A stretch of DNA of 64,000 nt from Thalassobius sp049116315 (GTDB taxonomy: Bacteria; Pseudomonadota; Alphaproteobacteria; Rhodobacterales; Rhodobacteraceae): NCBI GenBank assembly GCA_049116315.1, contig JAGDZD010000009.1:62001-126000 (forward strand), written 5' to 3'. The notes under the pieces are model-generated. The model was given only the letters and a program-made list of their open reading frames with translations, had not been told where the DNA came from and did no database searches. The stretch's first letter is position 1. The number at the start of each line of letters is the position of its first letter. The position numbers and the translations under genes were made by a program. Shown piece after piece: positions 25,966 to 32,646 of this stretch.

Positions 25966-26957
25966 GCATGGACACTATCAAAACCAAGATTTCTGCCGGA
26001 CAGGTCATCCTCTATCGACGTGTCAGCACCAAGAAGCAGGTGAAGGGTGAGTACGCAAGTCAGCTTCGGAGCATTAAATGCAAGTACCCAATGTTCAGTA
26101 TCGTCAAATCTACCAAGGCGGATGTAACTGAAGCAATGTCTGGACGTGCTGACCCTGAGGTTCGAATGGCTTCTGGCTTGGGTAAATGTCTCAAACTGAT
26201 GAAACGCGACAATGGTGTCATTCTATTGGTGTCAGACGCAGATCGGATTGCACGTCGTGCCGATGTGTTCGTGTTGATCCAAAAACAAGGTCTAGGACAT
26301 AGGGTCTATGACGCATCCACCGGAATGAATGTAAACGATATTGTTCAATCTGGTCGGCATCAGAAGATTGAAACTAAGACCGAAGAGCAGCATCAGGCTA
26401 AGTTGAACGGGCTCGATGCATACAGGGTATCAGGAGGTAAGCTTGGGTCTGACAGAATTAAAAATTACTCACACAAAGCCAAATCAAAGAAACAACAATT
26501 AGCCGAACAGCGTCGCGATAGAGTCTTGCAGGTGGTGAAATGTTGCGTTCGCGACAACCAAGGTCGGCCCGTATCATTGCAAGATATTTGCGATGAGTTG
26601 AACCACCATGGTGTCCGTACGGGTCAAGGCCGGTTCTTTACCCCGCCGCGTCTGCTCCAATGGAAGAAGAAAAATAGGAAAGAATGGCGTCAGGCAATGA
26701 ATTGCTACACGCCCCCTTGGCAACGAATTCAGCGGATAGCCAGAGTGATCAGAATGACCCAGATCGAAATCCGCCACCGGCGTCAAAGAAAGCGGTCGAT
26801 GTACATCATCACCCTGGGTATCGATTTCATTGCCGCCGATGCCCGTCAACCATTGCACACGCCTTACGGGGCGGTACTGCACCCAGTTTGGAGATGTGGG
26901 CAGTTGCGTGGGTCTGGAAGCTGTGACCCGTGCAGAGGGCCGCCAACGTGCCTTTAG
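25962..26957 (+). CDS. serine recombinase (resolvase N-terminal domain), C-terminus doubtful
   Basis: Product of 331 aa whose N-terminal 150 residues form a resolvase-type catalytic domain: VILYRRVSTKKQ with the nucleophile Ser, and LVSDADRIARRADVFVLIQKQ with the expected Arg region. Residues about 165-240 contain a recombinase-like helical part with a putative HTH (RPVSLQDICDELNHHGVRT). After about residue 245 the sequence is basic and low-complexity and does not look like a folded domain, so the 3' part may be a frameshifted or read-through tail. It starts at one of two ATGs (25962, 25968). Probably part of an older mobile insertion inside the island. Confidence 0.7.
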   Translation: MSMDTIKTKISAGQVILYRRVSTKKQVKGEYASQLRSIKCKYPMFSIVKSTKADVTEAMSGRADPEVRMASGLGKCLKLMKRDNGVILLVSDADRIARRADVFVLIQKQGLGHRVYDASTGMNVNDIVQSGRHQKIETKTEEQHQAKLNGLDAYRVSGGKLGSDRIKNYSHKAKSKKQQLAEQRRDRVLQVVKCCVRDNQGRPVSLQDICDELNHHGVRTGQGRFFTPPRLLQWKKKNRKEWRQAMNCYTPPWQRIQRIARVIRMTQIEIRHRRQRKRSMYIITLGIDFIAADARQPLHTPYGAVLHPVWRCGQLRGSGSCDPCRGPPTCL

Positions 26958-27040
26958 CGCATCCTAGGGCCCACAGATACATCCGCGTTGGCATTGATTG
27001 GGAAGGGACCGAAACTGTGTGCCATTTGAGTATACTTTGA

Positions 27041-27132
27041 GCGGACGCCAAAAATTCGCCAGTTAGCGTCCGAATAAACTTCACGAATCACTTATCGGAC
27101 ACTATGCATTTGCCGGACAGTCTAATCGGACA
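27041..27132. promoter_or_regulatory. res-like recombination site upstream of resolvase
   Basis: Repeated CGGAC/GTCCG words in both orientations: GCGGAC 27041-27046, GTCCG 27068-27072, TTATCGGAC 27092-27100, CCGGACA 27113-27119 and TCGGACA 27126-27132. GTCCGAATAA and TTATCGGAC form a loose inverted pair spanning 33 bp. The cluster ends 14 bp before the resolvase start, the usual place of a Tn3-type res site that doubles as resolvase operator. The subsite structure is inferred by eye. Confidence 0.5.
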
Positions 27133-27145
27133 TGGAGGGCAAAAT

Positions 27146-27709
27146 TTGGGAGAGTTTATTGGTTATGGACGAGTCTCGTCGAGATCGCAGTCATTGGATG
27201 TTCAGATCGCAGCTTTGACTGAGGCCGGGGTACGTGAAGAACATTTATATCTGGAAAAAGCCTCTGGTCGAAAACGAGATGGCAGAGATGCCCTTGAAGA
27301 AATGCTGAACCGAGGCATCCGCAAGGGTGACGTTGTGGTCTGCACCAGGCTAGATCGATTGGCCCGCTCCACCCGCGATCTTTTGAAGATCGCAGATACA
27401 CTTGAGGACAAGGGCGTTGACCTCAAAATTCTGGAACAACCCATCGATACCTCCACCGCTGCGGGTCGGCTCTTCTTCACCATGTTGGGGGCCTTCGCCG
27501 AATTTGAGGCGTCGATCCGTGCTGATCGCCAAAGGGAGGGGATCGACGCGGCTCTAGCCAAGGGCGACGACAGTCCGTTCAAGGGAAGACCGGCAACCAT
27601 TGACGGTGAGATGGTCAAACGGCTTCGCCAAGAAGGAATGTCTCCAACGGCCATCGGAAAGCATCTCGGTATCGCCAGGTCGTCCGTCTATAGATATCTT
27701 GGTCAATGA
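27146..27709 (+). CDS. serine resolvase/invertase (Tn3-type)
   Basis: Site-specific serine recombinase of 187 aa and normal length for the family. GEFIGYGRVSSRSQSLDVQ carries the nucleophile Ser, VVCTRLDRLARSTRDLL the conserved Arg cluster, and AGRLFFTMLGAFAEFEASI the E-helix start; the C-terminal HTH is VKRLRQEGMSPTAIGKHLGI with RSSVYRYLG. The start is TTG at 27146, six bases after GGAGGG (27134-27139); an ATG at 27104 in the same frame would put the res-like repeats inside the gene. No transposase of a Tn3 element is present, so it may resolve island multimers or be left from a transposon. Confidence 0.9.
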   Translation: MGEFIGYGRVSSRSQSLDVQIAALTEAGVREEHLYLEKASGRKRDGRDALEEMLNRGIRKGDVVVCTRLDRLARSTRDLLKIADTLEDKGVDLKILEQPIDTSTAAGRLFFTMLGAFAEFEASIRADRQREGIDAALAKGDDSPFKGRPATIDGEMVKRLRQEGMSPTAIGKHLGIARSSVYRYLGQ

Positions 27710-28101
27710 GTGTCCAACCGTTGCGCTTAGCTGAGAACACCTCTCAATACCCATGCGGGGCCTGCACTCGAACCTCCGTATTCTGAAGATTAGTTTTGAG
27801 GGCAAATACGTGCCGGTGGTACGAGAAAATCTTGAAGTTCGGAGTGTGCCGAAAACCACCGTTTGCGAGAATGGTATGCGTTCAAAGATGCAGTTCTCAC
27901 GGCGCAACGAAGCCTGAGGGCACGGCGAACGAGCAATGAGATTAACCACGGTGCATGCCTTTGAGCCATAGAAAGTGGTTAGCGGCTCATTCAGCGGCAC
28001 GCATTCCTCAGAGCGGAAGAGCTCAAATCATGACATTCATCTTGATTTATTGCGATTTCTGCGTATATTTCTCCAAAATCTGGAAAATTCGTGATGAGCG
28101 T
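27710..28101. other. gene-free 392-bp stretch
   Basis: Between the resolvase and the RloA-like ATPase. Open frames here lack ribosome sites and family similarity. The last 100 bp are AT-rich and should hold the promoter of the ATPase gene. No repeats of note were seen. Confidence 0.5.
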
Positions 28102-29409
28102 ATGATAATTGATCTAACAGTGAAGAACTTCAAGTCGTTTCAGTCCGAACAAGTTTTTAGTCTGAACGTTGAGGGCGGGTATAAGCATCTTGATACCAAC
28201 TACTCCAACTTGGAGGCCGGTAAGCTCAAAGTACTAAGGTCGGCGGCGATCTTTGGGCCAAATGCTTCGGGAAAGTCGAACCTTATGAAGGCATTCAAAG
28301 CTCTTACCTGGATGGTAACTGACTCAAAAAGTCTGGACGAGGATGCAAATATCCCAACTTTCGATCCGTTTGTCTTGGGAGACTCCAATGAAGGCGGCGT
28401 AACGTTAGAAGTTGAGTTCATTGTTCCATCCGGAATACGCTATCGGTACGCTCTTACATTTGATGCTAAGAGGGTGACTTCCGAAGCCCTCTACTCCTAC
28501 CCTAAGCGACACCCAGCTTTGGTTTTTTCCAGAGAGCCGAACGATACGTGGGAGACTGTCAAGTTCGGGGGCAGTTATAAGGGGGGTGCTAGACGGATTC
28601 CGTTTTTTCCCAACAGAACTTACTTGTCCCAAGCCGGAAATGATCCTGCTGCCCCGAAGAGTATTAGGGAAATTGTAGCTTACTTCCGATCATTTGTTTT
28701 CATTGACGCTGGCACTAGAATTCAGGTTACCAACTATTTTCAACAGTCTCCTGTGCATTTGAAGACCATCGCTGAATTGGTCAGTCTCGCCGACACTGGC
28801 GTCGAGAATATCACAATCGAGGAAACAGGCTCCGATCATATTGTTCTCCCGAAGGAGATGCCTGAAGACCTAAGAGCCGCAATAATCGCAGAAAACAGTG
28901 TCTCATATAAGTTTTGGCAGAAATCGCAGTCTGGAGATTTGGTGAAATTTGATCGATCTGACATGTCAGACGGAACCCTAAAGCTGTTTGAGCAACTGCC
29001 GCTGATACTGTCTGCATTAGTAAACGGAGCACCTATTTTTGTGGATGAAATCGACGGTCACTTACACACGCAACTTGTGTCGTTGATCCTCGATTTATTC
29101 AATGATCCGATAGCGAACGAACAGAATGCTCAGATCATTTTTACTACTCACGACACAAATTTACTTAACCCAAACTCGCTTCGCCGCGACCAGATTTGGT
29201 TTACGCAAAAGTCTGAAGGAGAGACGATGCTGTATAACCTTGATGAGTTTGACAAGATTTCAGTGCGCCAAGACTCGCCGTATGAGGACTATTACAAGGA
29301 TGGTAGATTGGGTGCGCTGCCAAATTATTCCTACTCGAAAATTCGGAGCGCGATAGGCCAGTTACCTAAGCAACGATCAATTTTTTTGTCTGCGTCTGAT
29401 TATGCCTAA
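28102..29409 (+). CDS. AAA-family ATPase, RloA/AbiLi-like
   Basis: SMC/OLD-like ATPase of 435 aa, partner of the RloB protein downstream. Motifs: IIDLTVKNFKSFQSEQ at the N-terminus, Walker A GPNASGKSN at residues 52-60, signature-like DMSDGTLKLFE near 287-297, Walker B PIFVDEIDGHLH (VDEID 314-318) and the switch histidine in IIFTTHDTNLL (His350). ATG 28102 is chosen because the conserved N-terminal strand starts there. RloA-type ATPases sense infection and control a TOPRIM effector in abortive-infection pairs such as lactococcal AbiL; acting as a phage-defence unit here is inference. The stop overlaps the rloB start by 8 bp. Confidence 0.87.
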   Translation: MIIDLTVKNFKSFQSEQVFSLNVEGGYKHLDTNYSNLEAGKLKVLRSAAIFGPNASGKSNLMKAFKALTWMVTDSKSLDEDANIPTFDPFVLGDSNEGGVTLEVEFIVPSGIRYRYALTFDAKRVTSEALYSYPKRHPALVFSREPNDTWETVKFGGSYKGGARRIPFFPNRTYLSQAGNDPAAPKSIREIVAYFRSFVFIDAGTRIQVTNYFQQSPVHLKTIAELVSLADTGVENITIEETGSDHIVLPKEMPEDLRAAIIAENSVSYKFWQKSQSGDLVKFDRSDMSDGTLKLFEQLPLILSALVNGAPIFVDEIDGHLHTQLVSLILDLFNDPIANEQNAQIIFTTHDTNLLNPNSLRRDQIWFTQKSEGETMLYNLDEFDKISVRQDSPYEDYYKDGRLGALPNYSYSKIRSAIGQLPKQRSIFLSASDYA

Positions 29410-30043
29410 GAAGAGACTCAATAGGAAAAAGACGGTTCAGAGGACACTTCGTATTTTTTGTGAAGGTGAGAAAACCGAACCCAACTACTTGAGAGAGTAT
29501 ATTCGATACAATCGTGATAATCATCTTGCGTCAGTTGTGAGTGTCGAAAAGTGTTCAAAGAACACTCCTGTTCAATTGGTTGATGCAGCGATTGCGGCTA
29601 AGAATTCAGGCAAATCAGTAAAGGGAGACGAGTTCTGGGTAGTTTATGATCGCGAGGCTGTAGCCAAGTATGATCGGGCACTGCATGCAAAAGCGTGGCA
29701 AACCGCAAAGGATAACGACATCAATATTGCTTTGAGCAATGTTTGCTTCGAGTTCTGGATACTACTACATTTGGTGGATTCTTCGGCAGCTTATTCCTCG
29801 TTTGATGACCTGAAAAACCGAAGCCCTCTTCTTCGCGAGTTAAGTACAAATTATGCTATTGACTACGAAAAGTCATCGGCAACACTCTACGAGGCTTTGA
29901 AGGATCAAGTTACTGTCGCGATGGAACGAGCGGATCGCATTAATCAGCACGGGTTAGGTGCGGCAGGCCATCAAGATAAACCGTTTGATGTGAACCCATA
30001 CACCGACGTGCCAGAGTTGCTAAGAGCGATTGTGAATTTTTGA
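29402..30043 (+). CDS. RloB-family TOPRIM-like protein (AbiLii-like)
   Basis: RloB-family protein of 213 aa, the likely effector of the upstream ATPase. The family start LRIFCEGEKTEPNYLREYI contains the putative catalytic Glu21, and DEFWVVYDREAV near residue 78 supplies the acidic Asp pair of the TOPRIM-like fold; NVCFEFWILLHL near 115 is also family-typical. It overlaps the ATPase gene by 8 bp and both are intact. TOPRIM effectors in related two-gene systems cleave nucleic acid, often tRNA, but the target of RloB is not shown by the sequence. Confidence 0.87.
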   Translation: MPKKRLNRKKTVQRTLRIFCEGEKTEPNYLREYIRYNRDNHLASVVSVEKCSKNTPVQLVDAAIAAKNSGKSVKGDEFWVVYDREAVAKYDRALHAKAWQTAKDNDINIALSNVCFEFWILLHLVDSSAAYSSFDDLKNRSPLLRELSTNYAIDYEKSSATLYEALKDQVTVAMERADRINQHGLGAAGHQDKPFDVNPYTDVPELLRAIVNF

Positions 30044-30211
30044 TGGGATTTCTCCTCGTAAAAACAATATTTTAGCTGTGAGACTTGTTCACCCGGCACC
30101 GCATGATTTCTCTATCTAACCGGCAAGCTGAAGTGCTTACTGTCCCGATGTGCAAGGGCTCCCGCAACCAACGAAAGAGTACGGCTAGACACACTTGCGC
30201 TGGGATGTTTG

Positions 30212-30231
30212 CTTTATCATGTGCGATAAAG
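30212..30231. promoter_or_regulatory. hipBA operator O1
   Basis: CTTTATC-N6-GATAAAG, a perfect 7-bp-arm palindrome (spacer ATGTGC). First of three TTATC-N6-GATAA sites whose centres are exactly 49 bp apart. Confidence 0.75.
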
Positions 30232-30252
30232 TTCTTTGATTTGCTCAAACTC

Positions 30253-30281
30253 TTGACAAAAATTATCCCGCAGGATAAAAA
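30253..30281 (+). promoter_or_regulatory. putative hipBA promoter
   Basis: TTGACA (30253-30258) is a consensus -35 box; 17 bp downstream TAAAAA (30276-30281) is a weak -10 box. Operator O2 fills the spacer, so binding there would block RNA polymerase. Confidence 0.6.
30263..30278. promoter_or_regulatory. hipBA operator O2
   Basis: TTATCCCGCAGGATAA (arms TTATCC/GGATAA) lies between the -35 and -10 boxes. The GGATA/TATCC arms recall the E. coli HipB half-sites. Confidence 0.75.
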
Positions 30282-30310
30282 AGCTTGAAATCACGACGTT
30301 CCGGTGCCAT

Positions 30311-30328
30311 TTTATCTCGCATGATAAA
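30311..30328. promoter_or_regulatory. hipBA operator O3
   Basis: TTTATC-TCGCAT-GATAAA. It overlaps the ribosome-binding site (AAAGGAGC, 30326-30333) of the hipB gene. Confidence 0.72.
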
Positions 30329-30339
30329 GGAGCAGTGCC

Positions 30340-30624
30340 TTGGAAGACACAACAACAAAGCAATGGACCGAAAAGGTCGGCAATAAGCTCCGTGCACGGC
30401 GGAAGGCGTTGGGGTTGAGCCTAGAGGACCTGTCGCGGCTGTCAGGATCAACGGTACCCACACTGTCCAACATTGAACGAGGGAAGAGAGATGTAAAGCT
30501 GTCCACTTTGGTTTCGTTGGCAACCGCCCTTCGCCTGGAACTGCCGCACCTTTTCATCGATGAGAGTGCAAAAAATCAGGCACCCCGGCATGACAGCGTC
30601 GGATACAATCTGGACGATGATTGA
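30340..30624 (+). CDS. hipB: HipB-like antitoxin, XRE family
   Basis: Helix-turn-helix antitoxin of 94 aa that should bind HipA and repress the operon. HTH: KVGNKLRARRKALGLSLEDL then SGSTVPTLSNIERGKRDVKL. The start is TTG at 30340, seven bases after AAAGGAGC. The C-terminal tail (KNQAPRHDSVGYNLDDD) is polar and flexible, as expected for an antitoxin tail. The stop shares its last base with the hipA ATG (TGATG). Three palindromes upstream are its probable operators. Confidence 0.88.
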   Translation: MEDTTTKQWTEKVGNKLRARRKALGLSLEDLSRLSGSTVPTLSNIERGKRDVKLSTLVSLATALRLELPHLFIDESAKNQAPRHDSVGYNLDDD

Positions 30625-31943
30625 TGGAGCATATTGAACGAGTCGAAGTGTATTATGAGCAATTCGTTCTGGGCTGGATATCAGTTTGCGAGAACGGAAC
30701 ACTGTCCTTTGCCTATGATCAGAGGTGGCTGGATACCAACGGTAGTTTTCCATTATCAGTGACACTACCACTATCGTCGGAACGGTATGAAGACGAATTG
30801 ATCGTGCCCTGGCTGGCCAATCTTCTGCCAGAAGAACAGCAATTGACCACCCTATCTCGCGCTCTCGGTCTATCTGCATCAGACTCCCTAGCAATTCTCA
30901 AGGAAATCGGCGGGGATACTGCCGGGGCCATTTCAATAGGACAACCCAGCATCCGATCCGATTGGTCATACACCACCCTCAGAGAGCATTACGGTCGGCC
31001 CAATGAACAGGAGGCGCTCAGCCAGCATTTCGACGACCTCGGTCAAAGACCATTTATGGTCGGAGAAGATGGCGTCAGGTTATCGTTGGCAGGTGGCCAA
31101 AAGAAAACCGCGCTGACAGTAGTTGATGCACAAGGCTCTCCCAAACTTGGGTTGCCGACACAGGGCGATCAATTGGCGGTCCCGAAGGCAGGAGCCCCAT
31201 CCACGATCATTATCAAACCAGACAATCCAAACCTGCCTGGGATCGTCGAAAACGAAGCCTACTGTCTGACACTGGCAAGTCTCGTGGGGATTCAGGCGGT
31301 TGATTGCATGATTATGCCAGCAAAGGACAGGACCTCATTAGCGGTAGCTCGATATGATCGAACAACCCGCCGCGACGGATCAGTTCGGCGCCTCCATCAG
31401 GAGGATTTCGCGCAAGCAAATGGCATCTATCCAAGCCAAAAATATGAACAGGGAACAGTACAGGGCCTCACCCTCAACGAAGTCCTCACCACGGCCCGAC
31501 ACATTCCCGCCGCCGAGGCATTGAAGTTACAGGACCAGGTCATCTTTAACATTCTGGTCGCGAACACGGATGCTCACGCAAAGAACTATTCCATGATGCT
31601 GGCAGGGGATCGATCATTGGCACCGCTCTACGATGTATCGACAGTTTTGCATTGGGATCATGTGAACCAATACCACGCCCAAAAAATCGCAGGTCGAAAA
31701 CGCAAGCCAGGCAATACAGCCCGTCGGCATTGGGATCGAATTTCGAAAGATGCTGGGCTAAACGCCCGAGGCGTCAGGCTCAGAGTTCAGGAACTCGTGG
31801 ACCGCATGGTTGCCAAACGAGAAGAAGCCATCGATACTGTCGCCAACCAACCCGGCGCATCTCTCGAAATGGTCACGCATATCGCGGAAATTGTCGAGGC
31901 CAACGCCCTGCGCATTGCGGGCCGCCTGAAAGAAAATGAGTGA
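30624..31943 (+). CDS. hipA: HipA-family serine/threonine kinase toxin
   Basis: Toxin kinase of 439 aa. Family features in order: LPLSSERYEDELIVPWLANLL in the N-terminal subdomain, RLSLAGGQKKTAL (P-loop region), STIIIKPDN (ATP-binding Lys), GIVENEAYCLTLA, VARYDR, RLHQEDFAQANG, NILVANTDAHAKNYS (catalytic Asp) and LAPLYDVSTV (metal-binding Asp). In E. coli HipA phosphorylates glutamyl-tRNA synthetase and halts growth; the target here is unknown. ATG 30624 is chosen over the TTG at 30621 because of the one-base TGATG overlap with hipB. The last island gene before attR. Confidence 0.92.
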   Translation: MEHIERVEVYYEQFVLGWISVCENGTLSFAYDQRWLDTNGSFPLSVTLPLSSERYEDELIVPWLANLLPEEQQLTTLSRALGLSASDSLAILKEIGGDTAGAISIGQPSIRSDWSYTTLREHYGRPNEQEALSQHFDDLGQRPFMVGEDGVRLSLAGGQKKTALTVVDAQGSPKLGLPTQGDQLAVPKAGAPSTIIIKPDNPNLPGIVENEAYCLTLASLVGIQAVDCMIMPAKDRTSLAVARYDRTTRRDGSVRRLHQEDFAQANGIYPSQKYEQGTVQGLTLNEVLTTARHIPAAEALKLQDQVIFNILVANTDAHAKNYSMMLAGDRSLAPLYDVSTVLHWDHVNQYHAQKIAGRKRKPGNTARRHWDRISKDAGLNARGVRLRVQELVDRMVAKREEAIDTVANQPGASLEMVTHIAEIVEANALRIAGRLKENE

Positions 31944-31989
31944 TGACAAGCCACTGAAAAACGGTGGGACCGCTTGCAATCGAAAACGG

Positions 31990-32010
31990 GCAGAAACAGC
32001 CTATTTCTGC
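31990..32010 (+). terminator. stem-loop after hipA
   Basis: GCAGAAA (31990-31996) and TTTCTGC (32004-32010) form a 7-bp stem 46 bp after hipA, followed at short distance by a T run (CCCCACTTTTT). Possible terminator, or part of the island-end binding sites. Confidence 0.4.
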
Positions 32011-32055
32011 TGCCCCACTTTTTCATAACCTATTGTTTTATTTCACTATATGAAC

Positions 32056-32072
32056 TCCGCCCCCGGGCACCA
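32056..32072 (+). repeat. attR: second copy of the 17-bp tRNA-Phe 3' end
   Basis: TCCGCCCCCGGGCACCA is identical to tRNA-Phe bases 10182-10198 and lies in the same orientation with no rest of a tRNA gene before it. Marks the distal end of the island. Confidence 0.92.
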
Positions 32073-32602
32073 CTTGTTCCAAGCGATCGCTGTTTGGGAC
32101 GATACCCAGCCCGATAGTCCCGACCACATCAAAATCGAAGCCCGATGCATGGTCGTTGATGACGCAGGTGCTTCCTCTGACGACTTGCGGCAGCCCCCCA
32201 AATTGAGATCCGTAACCTCTTGCGATACGATCTGGTCATTCAAAAATTGTGTTGCCTCTTGATCATGGCGTGCGCCTTTCACGTCACGCAGAAACCACCA
32301 GCCATGGTTCACCTCATGGGCAGCCATCTATCACGGGACAGACCTCTTCAGTGTCGATTTCTGTGTATCCTGCGTGTTGGGTTGGTCCGGTATTTGACAA
32401 GGCTGCGCGCTGACAGTGGATGCCTCGCAGTCAGCAAAGTGCCGTTGAAACAACGCAAAATACAGCCGACCCAATCGGTCATGCTGCCCCTTCTACCGCT
32501 GATCGTTCCTTGTCCCAGCTCAAAATTTTTCAAAAACTGCGTGTTTATGGACCCATCGGGCCTATTGCTGAGGCAGGCCGAGACATTGGCCCCAAAGAAA
32601 GG
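32073..32602. other. gene-free stretch to the right of the island
   Basis: About 530 bp between attR and the RTX gene terminator. Open frames exist on both strands (for example one reading through attR), but none has a ribosome site or family similarity. It is presumably the chromosomal DNA that originally followed the tRNA gene. Confidence 0.5.
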
Positions 32603-32633
32603 CTCACGGCACGCGCGGTTGCGATGCCGTGAG
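32603..32633 (-). terminator. terminator hairpin after the RTX gene
   Basis: CTCACGGCA (32603-32611) and TGCCGTGAG (32625-32633) form a perfect 9-bp stem. On the minus strand it lies 14 bp after the RTX stop and is followed by CCTTTCTTT, a weak U-rich tail. Confidence 0.65.
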
Positions 32634-32646
32634 CGAATACCTTCTG

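Larger units (their letters stand above)
10199..32072. mobile_element. 21.9-kb tRNA-Phe-integrated defence island
   Basis: The segment between the 17-bp direct repeats carries a tyrosine integrase with an excisionase-like gene near the tRNA end, plus cargo: HNH endonuclease, type III restriction-modification cluster with helicase, XRE regulators, small unknown genes, two serine recombinases, an RloA/RloB pair and hipBA. The cargo is visibly more AT-rich in places (28100-30050) than the catabolic operons outside. I see no conjugation, relaxase, capsid or replication genes, so self-transfer is not supported; it may be mobilised by other elements. Confidence 0.88.

Noticed and set aside
27554..28000. 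148-codon minus-strand frame after the resolvase
   Set aside because: Half of it is antisense to the resolvase and the rest shows no similarity or start signal.
28102..30043. PARIS or retron system
   Set aside because: The second gene has RloB features rather than an AriB/DUF4435 pattern, and no reverse transcriptase or retron RNA is visible.
10199..32072. Integrative conjugative element or prophage
   Set aside because: No relaxase, type IV secretion, capsid, terminase or tail genes in the 21.9 kb.
32046..32327. 93-codon minus-strand frame reading through attR
   Set aside because: No ribosome site, no recognisable domain, and it would depend on the island junction.
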